A stretch of 64,000 nt of DNA from Roseovarius spongiae (GCF_003651245.1 NZ_RAPE01000001.1:806001-870000), one strand, 5' to 3'. Positions 44,582-54,307 are shown, counted from the first letter of the stretch. Numbers and translations are program-made. Notes: generated by a model from the sequence alone, not told the origin.

Positions 44582-45384
44582 GCGATACAAGCTACATCAA
44601 ACGTCCCAACCGGCCGCTTCAGGTCTACGCGGTGATCTTCCTTGTCGTGCTCTACACGCCGGTGCTGTTCATCCCGCTCTTCAGCTTCAACGATTCGATC
44701 TACGTCACCTTTCCGCTGACCGGCTTCACGACCAAGTGGTACGCCGAGCTCTGGACCCGCGCGCCGGTCTGGAACGCGCTGATGAACAGCGTCAAGGTCG
44801 GCCTGTCGGTCGCGGTGCTGTCGACGCTGCTGGGCGTAGTGGCGGCCAAGGCGATCACGCGCCACCGTCTGCCGGGCAAAAGCGCGGTGGTGACCTTCAT
44901 CATGATGCCGCTGGTCATTCCGGGAATCATCTTTGGCGTCGCGCTTCTCGTCCTGATGAGCCGGATGGGCGTGTCGCTGTCGCTCTATACCGTGAGCATC
45001 GGGCACCTGATCGTCTGCCTGCCCTTCGCGGTGGCCACCCTGCTGCCGCGATTCGAGGGGTTCGACCCCTCGATGGAGGAGGCCTCGGCCGATCTGGGCG
45101 AAAACGGGTGGTGGACCTTCTGGCGCGTGACCATGCCGATGGTCTTCCCCGGCGTGGTGGCGAGCCTGATGCTGACCTTCACCATTTCGTTCGACGAATT
45201 CATCATGGCCTTCTTCCTGACCGGGACCGACCCGACGCTGCCGATGTATATCTGGGGCCAGCTGCGGTTCCCGCAGGAATTCCCGTCGATCCTGGCGCTC
45301 GCGTCGCTCATCCTTTTCGTTTCCTTCTTCATGGTCTTCCTCGCCCAGTGGCTGGGGCGCAGGGGGCTGGACGAAGACATCTGA
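44578..45384 (+). CDS. Spermidine/putrescine-type ABC transporter permease (PotC-like)
   Basis: 268 residues from the ATG at 44578. It has six hydrophobic segments and the EAA loop (FDPSMEEASADLGENGWWTFWRVTMPMVFPGV), with the TISFDEFIMAFFLTG block characteristic of PotC/PotI. Confidence 0.91.
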   Translation: MSDTSYIKRPNRPLQVYAVIFLVVLYTPVLFIPLFSFNDSIYVTFPLTGFTTKWYAELWTRAPVWNALMNSVKVGLSVAVLSTLLGVVAAKAITRHRLPGKSAVVTFIMMPLVIPGIIFGVALLVLMSRMGVSLSLYTVSIGHLIVCLPFAVATLLPRFEGFDPSMEEASADLGENGWWTFWRVTMPMVFPGVVASLMLTFTISFDEFIMAFFLTGTDPTLPMYIWGQLRFPQEFPSILALASLILFVSFFMVFLAQWLGRRGLDEDI

Positions 45385-45397
45385 AGGACACCCTTTC

Positions 45398-46504
45398 ATG
45401 ACCTCATCGGACGCCTACATATCGATCCGGAACGTGGACAAGTATTTCGGAACGTTCCAGGCCATCGACGACATCTCGATGGACATCGCCGAGGGCGAGT
45501 TCTTTTCCCTGCTGGGCGCGTCGGGCTGCGGCAAGACCACGCTCTTGCGCATGCTGGCGGGGTTCGAATCCTGCTCTTCGGGGGAAATCTACATCGACGG
45601 GCAGCCGACCTCGGACATTCCGCCACACCGGCGCGAGGTGAACATGGTGTTCCAGAGCTACGCCATCTTTCCGCATCTCAACGTCGCCGACAACATCGCC
45701 TACGGATTGCGCAAGCAGAAGCTGCCCAGGGCGAAGCGGCAGGAGATGATCGACGAGATGCTCGACCTGATCGCGCTGCCCGGCTACGGCAAGCGGCGCG
45801 CGAACGAGCTGTCGGGCGGGCAGCGCCAGCGGATCGCGCTGGCGCGCGCGCTCATCCTGCGGCCCAAGGTTCTGTTGCTGGACGAACCGCTGGGCGCGCT
45901 GGACAAGCAGTTGCGCGAGCAGATGCAGCTTGAGCTGCGCGCGCTGCAGCGGCAGGTGGGGATCACCTTCGTCTTCGTCACCCACGACCAGGAAGAGGCG
46001 ATGACGCTGTCTGACCGGATCGCGGTGATGGCGGGGGGGCGCGTGCTTCAGCTCGATACGCCGCTCGGGCTCTACGAGAACCCGAAGTCCCGCGACATCG
46101 CCAACTTCATCGGCAACATGAACTTCTTTCGGGGCGTCGTGCGGCGGGACGGCAGCCGCGAGGGCGCGATCGACGTCGAGGGGCTGGGCGTCATCCCGGT
46201 CCCGCTCGAGCAGCTGACGCGCCCAGACGGCGCGCCCGTGCAGGTCGCGCTGCGTCCCGAGAAGTTCACGATCACGCCGGACGAACCCGAAACCGCGCCC
46301 AGGGTCGCCGGCAAGGTCCGCGACTCCGCCTATCTCGGCGAGCGCAGCCATTTCTACATCGAGATCCCGGACAAGGAAGAGCCGGTCGCCGTGTCCTCGC
46401 CCAACCTGACGCGCAACGACCGCAAGCTGGCCGAGGCCCGGACGGGCAAGCCGATCTGGCTGTCCTTTTCGCCCGAGTCCATCGTGATCCTAGACGCCGA
46501 ATGA
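45398..46504 (+). CDS. Spermidine/putrescine-type ABC transporter ATPase (PotA-like)
   Basis: 368-residue ATPase with Walker A GASGCGKTT, signature LSGGQRQRIALARALIL, Walker B LLLDEPLGALD, and a C-terminal TOBE domain (from about residue 285) as in PotA. It lies 13 bp after the second permease and completes the transporter. Confidence 0.92.
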   Translation: MTSSDAYISIRNVDKYFGTFQAIDDISMDIAEGEFFSLLGASGCGKTTLLRMLAGFESCSSGEIYIDGQPTSDIPPHRREVNMVFQSYAIFPHLNVADNIAYGLRKQKLPRAKRQEMIDEMLDLIALPGYGKRRANELSGGQRQRIALARALILRPKVLLLDEPLGALDKQLREQMQLELRALQRQVGITFVFVTHDQEEAMTLSDRIAVMAGGRVLQLDTPLGLYENPKSRDIANFIGNMNFFRGVVRRDGSREGAIDVEGLGVIPVPLEQLTRPDGAPVQVALRPEKFTITPDEPETAPRVAGKVRDSAYLGERSHFYIEIPDKEEPVAVSSPNLTRNDRKLAEARTGKPIWLSFSPESIVILDAE

Positions 46505-46546
46505 CCCCGGGGCGCCGCGCCGCCCGGCAAACCGGAAAGACATCTT

Positions 46547-47254
46547 GTGACGAACCAGGAAACCAGACCGGCCGCAGCGCGCCGCACCGCATCCAAAGAA
46601 GTGCGGCGGTTGCAGTTGATCGACGCCACCATCCGTTCGATCGCGAAATACGGCATCGGCGGCACAACCATGTCCACGGTCACCGAATTCGCCGGGCTGT
46701 CCATCGGCATCGTGAATTTCCACTTCAAGAGCAAGCAGAACCTGCTGGACGAAACGCTGGTTCACCTGGCGCGCGAACACCATGATCACTGGCGCAAATC
46801 CTATGACCACTCGGGCGCCGGCGCGGCGGACAAGCTGCTGGCCATCGTGGACGCGCATTTTCACCCGCGCATCTGCACCCGCCGGAAGCTGGCGGTCTGG
46901 TACGCCTTCTACGGAGAGGTGAGCCGCCGCGCCCGATATCGCAAGCTGGCGGACGATATCGACGACGCGCGCTTTGACATAAGCGCCGGCCTCGTCGCGC
47001 AGATCATCGAGGAGGGCGGCTATTGCGGGCTCGACGCGCGGTCGGTCGCCCTTACGCTCGAGAGCCTCTATGACGGCGCGCTGCTTAACCTCTTGATGTA
47101 TCCCGGCCAACTGACCCGGGAAGAGGCGGCCGGACAGATATACACCTATCTTGCGGCGCTGTTCCCGCGGCATTTCGACATGCCGGCGACGACTCGGACT
47201 GCAAGCCCCGCTGGGGACGGCGCGGACGTTCCCGACCCGGAAACGGCGCGATGA
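46547..47254 (+). CDS. TetR/BetI-type transcriptional regulator (second copy)
   Basis: 235 residues from a GTG at 46547 with GGAAAG upstream. The helix-turn-helix (GIGGTTMSTVTEFAGLSIGIVNFHFKSKQNLLDETL) and the WYAFYGEVSRRARYRKL block are close to BetI. It is co-transcribed with the transporter before it and overlaps the dehydrogenase after it by 4 bp. It probably senses the transported amine or its product and binds one of the palindromes in this region. Confidence 0.85.
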   Translation: MTNQETRPAAARRTASKEVRRLQLIDATIRSIAKYGIGGTTMSTVTEFAGLSIGIVNFHFKSKQNLLDETLVHLAREHHDHWRKSYDHSGAGAADKLLAIVDAHFHPRICTRRKLAVWYAFYGEVSRRARYRKLADDIDDARFDISAGLVAQIIEEGGYCGLDARSVALTLESLYDGALLNLLMYPGQLTREEAAGQIYTYLAALFPRHFDMPATTRTASPAGDGADVPDPETAR

Positions 47255-49296
47255 CCCGCGACCCCCGCCACGACATCCTGTTCGAGCCGGTCAGGATCGG
47301 CCCGGTCACCGCGCCCAACCGCTTCTACCAGGTGCCCCATTGCAGCGGCATGGGCTGGCAGTTTCCCCGCACGCTCGCCGCGATGCGCGAGGTCAAGGCC
47401 GAAGGCGGCTGGGGCGTGGTCTGCACCGAGTATTGCTCGATCCACCCAAGCTCGGACGACATGGCCTATCCCTATGCGTCGCTCTGGGACGACCGCGACA
47501 TTCGCGCGCATCGCCTGATGACCGACGCGGTTCACGCGCATGGCGCGCTCGCCGGGGTGGAGCTCTGGCACGGGGGGCGCAACGCCGGGAACCTCTTTTC
47601 GCGGCTGCCGGCGATGGATCTCGGCAGTTTTCCCGACGCCAAGGGCCACCCGTTCCAGACCCGCGCGATGGATCGCTCGGACATCCGCGACCTGCGCCGC
47701 TGGCACCGCAACGCGGCGCTGCGCGCGCGCGACGCGGGGTTTGACGTGGTCTATGTCTACGCGACGCACGGCTATCTGCTGGCCAATTTTCTCAACCCGC
47801 GCATGAACACACGCGGCGACGAATACGGCGGCAGCCTGGAGAACCGCGTGCGGCTGGTGCGCGAACTGATCGAGGAGACCAAGGAGGCGGTCGGCGACCG
47901 CTGCGCCGTCGCGGTGCGCTTTGCCGCCGACGCGGAGATCGGCGAGGATGGCGAACCGATAGAGGGCGAGCGGCGCGAGATGTTCGCGATGCTCGACGGA
48001 CTGCCGGATCTGTGGGACATCAACATCATTGATTACTCGCTGGAAATGGGCGTCTCGCGCTTCGTCAAGGAAGGCGCGCTAGAACCCTACATGGGCTGGG
48101 TGAAATCCATGACCAAAACGCCGGTGGTCACGGTGGGGCGCTTCACCTCGCCCGACACGATGGTCAGCCAGATCAAGCGCGGGGTCACCGATTTCATCGG
48201 CGCGGCGCGCCCCTCGATCGCCGATCCGTTCCTGCCAAAGAAGATCGCGGAGGGCCGCGCGGAGGACATCCGCGAATGCATCGGCTGCAACATCTGCTAT
48301 TCGGGCGATGCGCTCGGCGTGCCGATCCGCTGCACCCAGAATCCCACGATGGGCGAGGAATGGCGCCGCGGCTGGCATCCCGAGATAATCCCGTCGAAAC
48401 GCGCTGAGGGGCGCGTGCTGATCGTCGGCGCGGGTCCGGCGGGGATGGAGGCGGCGCGCGCGCTTGGCCAGCGCGGGCATCAGGTGATGCTTGCCGAGGC
48501 GGGGCGCGCCCTTGGCGGGCGCGTCACCCGCGAGGCGGCGCTGCCGGGGATGAGCGAATACGCCCGCGTGCGCGACTACCGCGAACAGCAGCTTCTCACC
48601 ATGCCGAACGTCGAAATCTACCGCGAAAGCCGGCTTACGGCCGAGGATGTGCGCGATGTCGGGGTCAGCCACGTTGCGATCGCCACCGGCGCGCGCTGGC
48701 GCAAGGAAGCGTTCGATGAAGAGATTTACCACGAGATCGCCACCGGCGGCGCAGCGGCGCGTGTGCTCACCCCCGACGACATCATGGATGGCGTGCTGCC
48801 CGGGGGACCGGTGCTGGTTTATGACGCGGACGGCTATTACATGGGCGGGGTCATCGCCGAGAGGCTGCGCGCCGAGGGTCTGAGCGTGACCTACGCCACC
48901 CCTTCTGACAGCGTATCGCACTGGGCAGGCAACACGTCCGAGCGTTGGCGCATCCGCGCGCAGATGCAGCGCCTTGGGATCGGGGTTGAGACGGCGACAA
49001 CGCTCGCTTCCTTCGACGGGGCCGAGGCGGTGCTGAGGGACGCCTATGACGACGCGCCCCGCAGGCTGGCGGTGCAAGGCGTGGTGATGGTGACGGCGCG
49101 GCGCCCCGACGATACGCTTTACCGCGAGTTGCGCGAGGGGTCGCAGCCCTTCACCCTTGCCCGGATCGGGGATTGCGACGCGCCCTCGATCATCGCCGCG
49201 GCCGTTTACGCCGGGCACCGCTATGCGCGCGAACTGGGGGAAGACGTGGATCGCGACGCGCCGCTGCGCCATGACCGAATGGAGCTGCCGGGATGA
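47251..49296 (+). CDS. Trimethylamine/histamine dehydrogenase-family Fe-S flavoprotein
   Basis: 681 residues: an OYE-like FMN barrel, a 4Fe-4S site and an ADP/FAD-binding C-terminal part. The opening HDILFEPVRIGPVTAPNRFYQVPHC places a Cys at 31, the cysteinyl-FMN position of trimethylamine dehydrogenase (TMADH). Tyr170 and His173 (VYVYATHGYL) match its catalytic pair. The cluster motif is CIGCNICYSGDALGVPIRC. Compared with TMADH as I recall it, Tyr61 of the substrate bowl is kept, but the tryptophans equivalent to 264 and 355 are lost (the latter is Asp, as reported in histamine dehydrogenase). It likely oxidises an amine other than trimethylamine. Confidence 0.82.
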   Translation: MTRDPRHDILFEPVRIGPVTAPNRFYQVPHCSGMGWQFPRTLAAMREVKAEGGWGVVCTEYCSIHPSSDDMAYPYASLWDDRDIRAHRLMTDAVHAHGALAGVELWHGGRNAGNLFSRLPAMDLGSFPDAKGHPFQTRAMDRSDIRDLRRWHRNAALRARDAGFDVVYVYATHGYLLANFLNPRMNTRGDEYGGSLENRVRLVRELIEETKEAVGDRCAVAVRFAADAEIGEDGEPIEGERREMFAMLDGLPDLWDINIIDYSLEMGVSRFVKEGALEPYMGWVKSMTKTPVVTVGRFTSPDTMVSQIKRGVTDFIGAARPSIADPFLPKKIAEGRAEDIRECIGCNICYSGDALGVPIRCTQNPTMGEEWRRGWHPEIIPSKRAEGRVLIVGAGPAGMEAARALGQRGHQVMLAEAGRALGGRVTREAALPGMSEYARVRDYREQQLLTMPNVEIYRESRLTAEDVRDVGVSHVAIATGARWRKEAFDEEIYHEIATGGAAARVLTPDDIMDGVLPGGPVLVYDADGYYMGGVIAERLRAEGLSVTYATPSDSVSHWAGNTSERWRIRAQMQRLGIGVETATTLASFDGAEAVLRDAYDDAPRRLAVQGVVMVTARRPDDTLYRELREGSQPFTLARIGDCDAPSIIAAAVYAGHRYARELGEDVDRDAPLRHDRMELPG

Positions 49297-49520
49297 GGGC
49301 CGCGCTGCTCATCCTCGTGCTGGCGCTGCCCGCCGGGGCGGGGGACGCGCCGCGGCCGCCGGAGCGGGCGGAGTGCAATTCCTGCAACGCGCGTCACAAG
49401 GCGCTGCAACGCTTGCAGGCCAAGCGCCGCGCGATGCAGGAGGAATGCGACACCTCGGGCGCGGACGCGCAGGAGGGTTGCGCGTTGATCCCGCCGCCCG
49501 CGCCAAAGGGCCAAGACTGA
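49293..49520 (+). CDS. Small exported cysteine-containing protein
   Basis: 75 residues. A signal peptide (MRAALLILVLALPAGAGDA) precedes a charged helical stretch (ARHKALQRLQAKRRAMQEE) flanked by CNSC and two further cysteines. The pattern CxxC...C...C suggests two disulfides or a bound metal or haem-like ligand, though no CxxCH is present. The ATG overlaps the dehydrogenase stop by 4 bp, so it is co-translated. I know no family for it. Confidence 0.6.
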   Translation: MRAALLILVLALPAGAGDAPRPPERAECNSCNARHKALQRLQAKRRAMQEECDTSGADAQEGCALIPPPAPKGQD

Positions 49521-49615
49521 TCCCGCAGGATCCGCGCCCGCCCGAGTTGAAATCCGCCGCGTGACCGGTGATTGTGCCCGCATAACACGCCCTTGCATCG
49601 CACGAGAGACCGTCC

Positions 49616-50857
49616 ATGACCGACCAAGCCCCCGCACCCGCCATAAACGCCGACCGGCTTTGGTCCCGGCACATGGAGATGGCCCGCATCGGCCCGGTGG
49701 AGGAGACCGGCAACTGCCGGCTCGCGCTCACCCCCGAGGACGTGGAGGCGCGCAATCTTTTCGCGCGCTGGTGCCGCGAGGCGGGAATGGAGCTGACCAG
49801 CGACCGGGCCGCAAACATGTTCGCGCGCCGCGAGGGGCGCGATCCGGCGCGCGCCGCGGTGGCGGCGGGCAGCCACCTCGATACGCAGCCGCATGGCGGG
49901 CGCTTCGACGGCGTGTCGGGCGTGCTGACCGCGCTCGAGGTGATCGAGACGCTGAAGGACGCGGGGATCGAGACAGACGCGCCGCTGATGGTCGTCAACT
50001 GGACCAACGAGGAAGGCGTGCGCTTCGGCCCCGGCATCCTCGGGTCCGCGTGGTTCGCCGGGCGGATCGACGACGCGACGCTCGATGACATCCGCGCCAC
50101 CGACGGCGCGCGCTTCGCCGAAGAGGCCGCCGCGTCTGGCTGGCGCGGGACCGCGACGCCCGCCGACCTGCCGATGGAGGCGTTCTTCGAGCTGCATATC
50201 GAACAGGGCCCGATGCTGGAGCAGGCGGGCGCGGATATCGGCGTGGTGGACGCGGTGCAGGGGCTTTGCTGGCTTGACGTGGCGGTCACCGGCATGGACG
50301 CGCACGCGGGCACCACGCCGCTGCCTGCGCGGCGCGACGCGCTGCTGGCCGCCGCCGCTATGCTGGTCGGGATCAACGACATGGGCCGCGCTTCTGGCGA
50401 GGATGCGCGGGTCAGCGTCGGGCGGCTCAAGACCGCGACCGAGGGGCCGAGCACGGTCGTCGGCGCGTCCGAGTTCGTGATCGACATCCGCCATCCCGAC
50501 CAGGCGATGATCGCGCATCTGCAAGAGGAATGCCGCCGCGTCTGCGCCGAGGTGGCGCGCCGCTACGGCTGCGGCGTCGAGGTATCGCAACGCTTCGCGA
50601 TCCCGCCGACCGCCTTCGACGGGGGCTGCGTCGCGGCGGTCGAGGCGGCCGCGCAGGCGCTGCAACTGCCCTATCGGCGCATGGCCAGCGGCGCGTTGCA
50701 CGACGCGGCGAACGTGGCGGCGCACGCGCCCACCTCGATGATCTTTGTCCCCTGCCGCGACGGGATCAGCCACAACGTCGCCGAATACGCGAGCAGGGAA
50801 CACCTCGCCGCCGGGGCCAACGTGCTGTTGCGCGCCATGCTGGCCAAGGCGGGTTAA
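49616..50857 (+). CDS. M20-family amidase/N-carbamoyl amino acid hydrolase
   Basis: 413-residue zinc-dependent hydrolase of the hydantoinase/carbamoylase group. Metal motifs are GSHLDTQPHGGRFDGVSGV, NWTNEEGVRF and the later HIEQGPMLEQAG, with the closing HNVAEY. Such enzymes hydrolyse N-carbamoyl amino acids, ureidopropionate or allantoate. It lies convergent to the amidohydrolase, 7 bp apart. The substrate cannot be read, but an N-carbamoyl compound would suit the neighbours. Confidence 0.87.
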   Translation: MTDQAPAPAINADRLWSRHMEMARIGPVEETGNCRLALTPEDVEARNLFARWCREAGMELTSDRAANMFARREGRDPARAAVAAGSHLDTQPHGGRFDGVSGVLTALEVIETLKDAGIETDAPLMVVNWTNEEGVRFGPGILGSAWFAGRIDDATLDDIRATDGARFAEEAAASGWRGTATPADLPMEAFFELHIEQGPMLEQAGADIGVVDAVQGLCWLDVAVTGMDAHAGTTPLPARRDALLAAAAMLVGINDMGRASGEDARVSVGRLKTATEGPSTVVGASEFVIDIRHPDQAMIAHLQEECRRVCAEVARRYGCGVEVSQRFAIPPTAFDGGCVAAVEAAAQALQLPYRRMASGALHDAANVAAHAPTSMIFVPCRDGISHNVAEYASREHLAAGANVLLRAMLAKAG

Positions 50858-50864
50858 GCCGCGC

Positions 50865-52217
50865 TCAGGCGTTCATCAGTTCCGCCGAGAGCCGCCCGTG
50901 CCGCGCGATCAGCGGCCCGGGATCAAGCGTCGTGAACGCGCCGTCGCGGATCAGGAAGCGGCCGTTCACCATCGTGTGGCGGCTGGGCGTCGGGCCGCAG
51001 AAGACCAGCGCCGCGGCCGGGTCGTGGCGCGCGCCCGAATACTCGATCCGCCGCAGATCGAACGCCGCGAGGTCGGCGGCCATGCCGGGGATCAGCGCGC
51101 CGAGATCGTCACGACCCAGCACCCGCGCGCCGCCGCGCGTCGCCAGCGCAAGCGCGCGGCGCGCCGTCATGGCGTCGGCCCCGCGGGCGGCGCGTTGCAG
51201 CAGCATCGCCTGGCGCGCCTCGCTCATCAGGTTGCCGGCGTCGCTCGACGCGGAACCGTCGACGCCAAGGCCGATGGGCACGCCCGCATCCAGCATCGCG
51301 CGGACCGGCGCGATCCCCGATCCCAGCCGCATGTTGGAGCAGGGGCAATGCGCGACCCCCGTGCCGCTGCGCGCGAACAGGTCGATGCCGGGCTGGTCGA
51401 TATGCACGCAATGGGCGTGCCAGACATCCTCGCCCACCCAGCCCAGGCGCTCGACATACTCCGACGGGGTGAGGTCGAACCGTTCGCGTGAGAAGGCGAC
51501 ATCCGCCGCGCATTCGGCGATGTGGGTATGCAGTCGCGCGCCCGTGTCGCGCGCCAGCGCGGCGGTCTCGCGCATCAGGTCTTCGCTCACCGTGTATGGC
51601 GAACAGGGGGCGAGGGCGATGCGCAGCATCGACAGCGGCGCGGGGTCGTGGAACGCCTCGATCACGCGGCGGCAGTCGCGCAGGATATCGTCCTCGTCCT
51701 CTACCAGCGAATCGGGCGGCAACCCGCCCGCGCTTTGCCCGAGGCTCATCGAGCCGCGGCTGGCGTGAAAGCGCATCCCGACCCGCCGCGCCGCTTCGAT
51801 ACTGTCGTCGAGCCGGCAGTCATTCGGATAGATGTAGAGGTGATCGCTCGTCGTGGTGCAGCCCGATTGCAGCAGTTCCGCCATCGCCAGTTCGGTGGAT
51901 GCATCGACCATTTCCGGCGTGAGCTTTTGCCATATCGGAAACAGGCTCCGGAGCCAGCCGAACAGTTCGGCGTCCTGCCCGGCAGGCGCCACGCGGGTCA
52001 GCGTCTGGAACATATGGTGATGCGTGTTGACGAGGCCGGGCAGCAGGATGTGCCCGGCCAGGTCGATCACTTCGTCGGCGGTTGCCGGCAGGTCGTCCGG
52101 CCCGCCGACCGCGGCGATCCGGTTCCCTTCGACGAAGACGCCGCCGCCCGCGATTTCGCGGCCGGCGTCATCCATCGTCAGGACGCAATCGGCGTTCTTC
52201 AGCAGGACCGAACTCAT
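50865..52217 (-). CDS. Amidohydrolase, 8-oxoguanine deaminase-like (ATZ/TRZ family)
   Basis: 450-residue metal-dependent deaminase or hydrolase. Its ligands are HHH in NTHHHMF, HTHIAE, HAHCVHI and LGVDGSASSD. The length and the block LYIYPNDCRLDDSIEAARRVGMRFHASRGSMSLGQSAGGLPPDSLVEDED fit the 8-oxoguanine deaminase branch. Related members act on other amino-heterocycles. It is downstream of the amidinotransferase gene by 13 bp, same strand. Confidence 0.8.
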   Translation of the reverse strand: MSSVLLKNADCVLTMDDAGREIAGGGVFVEGNRIAAVGGPDDLPATADEVIDLAGHILLPGLVNTHHHMFQTLTRVAPAGQDAELFGWLRSLFPIWQKLTPEMVDASTELAMAELLQSGCTTTSDHLYIYPNDCRLDDSIEAARRVGMRFHASRGSMSLGQSAGGLPPDSLVEDEDDILRDCRRVIEAFHDPAPLSMLRIALAPCSPYTVSEDLMRETAALARDTGARLHTHIAECAADVAFSRERFDLTPSEYVERLGWVGEDVWHAHCVHIDQPGIDLFARSGTGVAHCPCSNMRLGSGIAPVRAMLDAGVPIGLGVDGSASSDAGNLMSEARQAMLLQRAARGADAMTARRALALATRGGARVLGRDDLGALIPGMAADLAAFDLRRIEYSGARHDPAAALVFCGPTPSRHTMVNGRFLIRDGAFTTLDPGPLIARHGRLSAELMNA

Positions 52218-52230
52218 CGCCGCGGTCCGC

Positions 52231-53244
52231 TCAGACCCGGATCAGCGGCTGGTGCGCGCAGCGGAACGAGCCGCCGAAATCCGACGGGTAGTTGTAGGGC
52301 AGGCGGATCACCTCGAACTTGCGCTTCTTCAGCTCCGCCGCGACCATGTCCAGCGCCTCGGCCTCGGGGACGATGATCGTGTGATCGTCGAGCACGAGGT
52401 TGTTGCAGGCCATGTGGCGCTTGGCGTGGAACTTGTCGACGACGATGTGGTCCCAGTCGGCGATGTAGTCCGGCAGGCCCTGCGGGAACGCCTCGGCGCA
52501 GATCACGGTCACGCCCTCGCGCGGGGTGCAGAGCACGCAGTCGAGATGCGGGAACATCGGGTCGATGGGCGCCATGTCCACCTTGTAGTCCGGCCCCAGC
52601 ATGTGTTGCAGCCAGCGCCCGCCCTCGGGGTTGGAGCAGCCGCCGGAATGCCCGACGAGGATCTGCTGCCCGAGCACGAAGACGTCGCCGCCCTCGAGAT
52701 AGCCCCAGCCCGGTTCGTCCCGGCTTTCGACCGCGCCGCTGTCGGGCTGGGCGAAGTAGCGCGCGCCGCGATCCATCGTCTCGGCGAGGATGGGGCGGAT
52801 CGCAAAACGCTGGCGGCGGTGGAAAAGCGACCGCGGCGCCAGTTCGATCACGTTGTTGCCGATGGTCACGAACGGGTCGCGCATCCAGCCGGTGACCACG
52901 CCGTGGTTTTCGCCGCGCGGGAATTTCATGTCCTCGGGGGCCAGTTCCTGCGCCACCTGCACGGTGACGCCGCTGTCGCGCAGGAAATCGATCGCGCCCT
53001 GGATCTGCGAACGGAAACCCTCGAACCGCTCGGGATCGACCTCGGCCACGTCGCGGCCCTCGTTCCTGATCCAGAACTCGCCGAATTCGCCGTAGGCGCG
53101 CTGCTTGGAATCGCCGTAGAAGGCGGGCATCACCCAGCGGTCGGGCGAGCCGTAGACGCATTCCTTCAACGCGCCCCATTCGGAACTGACGTGAATCGCC
53201 TCCTGGCTTTGGACGGCGGGCGGGGTGCGGGACGTGTCCGGCAT
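52231..53244 (-). CDS. Amidinotransferase/guanidino-modifying enzyme family protein
   Basis: 337 residues of the pentein fold. It has WGYLEGGDVFVLGQQILVGHSGG (Glu/Asp of the site), FPHLDCVLCTPREG (catalytic His) and GGSFRCAHQPL with the catalytic Cys329. The family includes glycine amidinotransferase, arginine deiminase and dimethylarginine hydrolase; this sequence is closest to the amidinotransferase-type size, but the reaction is not certain. The ATG has GGGAGA upstream. Confidence 0.8.
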   Translation of the reverse strand: MPDTSRTPPAVQSQEAIHVSSEWGALKECVYGSPDRWVMPAFYGDSKQRAYGEFGEFWIRNEGRDVAEVDPERFEGFRSQIQGAIDFLRDSGVTVQVAQELAPEDMKFPRGENHGVVTGWMRDPFVTIGNNVIELAPRSLFHRRQRFAIRPILAETMDRGARYFAQPDSGAVESRDEPGWGYLEGGDVFVLGQQILVGHSGGCSNPEGGRWLQHMLGPDYKVDMAPIDPMFPHLDCVLCTPREGVTVICAEAFPQGLPDYIADWDHIVVDKFHAKRHMACNNLVLDDHTIIVPEAEALDMVAAELKKRKFEVIRLPYNYPSDFGGSFRCAHQPLIRV

Positions 53245-53324
53245 GTCGATCTCCCTGCGAAGGTTTCGGTATGGCGCATACTGGCCCGTCCGGGCGCCGG
53301 ATTACAGCGCCTTGGCGCGCAACC

Positions 53325-54287
53325 TTACTTGTCGCGCCCCGCAACAATGTGATCCGCGCCGGCGCCCGGCGGCTTGTCCCGGGCCTGTCCCAGCAGGAAC
53401 CGCTGGAACATCCGCGTCGTGGGTTCCTCGGCCGCGTCCGAGCGACAGACCACGTAGAAGGTCAGCATGAGCGGCGCGGTCGGGACCGGCAGTTCCACGA
53501 GGTCGAAGTCGGTCATCAGGCCCGCGTAGTGATCCGGCAGCACGCCGACGCCGAATTGCGCGGCGATCAGCGTGGCCGCCGTCTCGACCCCGTCGGCGGA
53601 GGCGACGGGAACGAAGGGATAAGCCTGTTCCAGCCGGTCGAAGGTCGGCATCTTGTAGCGCCGGCTTATGAAGGGGATCGGCTGCGCGTCGCTGCCTGGC
53701 TCGGTGATGGCGGCCTCGATCCGCGCCCGGTCGGGATGGGCGCGCGCGATATAAAGGCCGGAGCGTTCGGAAAAGGCGGGCAGGTAGCTCAGCGGGCTGA
53801 GAAAACCGGGCTGCGCGGTCACCGCCACGTCAAGCTGCCTTTCGCGCAACGCGATCTCGATGGTAGCGGGCGGCATGACCGACAGTTCGAGAAAGAGCTC
53901 GGAATGGGTGCGTGCGACCATCTGCAACGCCTGCACGACGCGCGAGCGGGGATTGGACAGCGTGTTGTCGATCAGCCCGATCCGCAGCCGCCCCTTGACC
54001 GTCTGGCTGACGATGCGCGCGGAGGTCTCGAATTCGTCCAGTTCCTCGATCAGCCGCCTGGCCTGCTGGTAGATCGCCTTGCCCTGCGCGGTGAGCGCGA
54101 AACCGCTGCGTCCGCGCTGGCAGAGCCGGATGCCGAGCCGCGTCTCCAGCCCCGAGAGCGCGCGGCTGATCGCCGTGAGGTCGACCCCGAGCGCGGAGGC
54201 GGCCGCGGACAGCCCTTCGTGCTCCACGATGGCTGCAAAGACGCGCAGTTGCTTGACGTCGAGATTTGACAACTGAAGGGCTGACAT
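53325..54287 (-). CDS. LysR-family transcriptional regulator
   Basis: 320 residues from the ATG at 54287 (AAGGA upstream); the open frame continues upstream without support. The helix-turn-helix is LRVFAAIVEHEGLSAAASALGVDLTAISRALSGLETRLG. The C-terminal part is the usual effector domain. It diverges from the creatininase gene, and a GCGCAA-N6-TTGCGC inverted repeat lies just upstream of it, typical for autoregulation and control of the divergent catabolic operon. Confidence 0.88.
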   Translation of the reverse strand: MSALQLSNLDVKQLRVFAAIVEHEGLSAAASALGVDLTAISRALSGLETRLGIRLCQRGRSGFALTAQGKAIYQQARRLIEELDEFETSARIVSQTVKGRLRIGLIDNTLSNPRSRVVQALQMVARTHSELFLELSVMPPATIEIALRERQLDVAVTAQPGFLSPLSYLPAFSERSGLYIARAHPDRARIEAAITEPGSDAQPIPFISRRYKMPTFDRLEQAYPFVPVASADGVETAATLIAAQFGVGVLPDHYAGLMTDFDLVELPVPTAPLMLTFYVVCRSDAAEEPTTRMFQRFLLGQARDKPPGAGADHIVAGRDK

Positions 54288-54307
54288 CGCCGTTTCCTTG
54301 TAACCGG

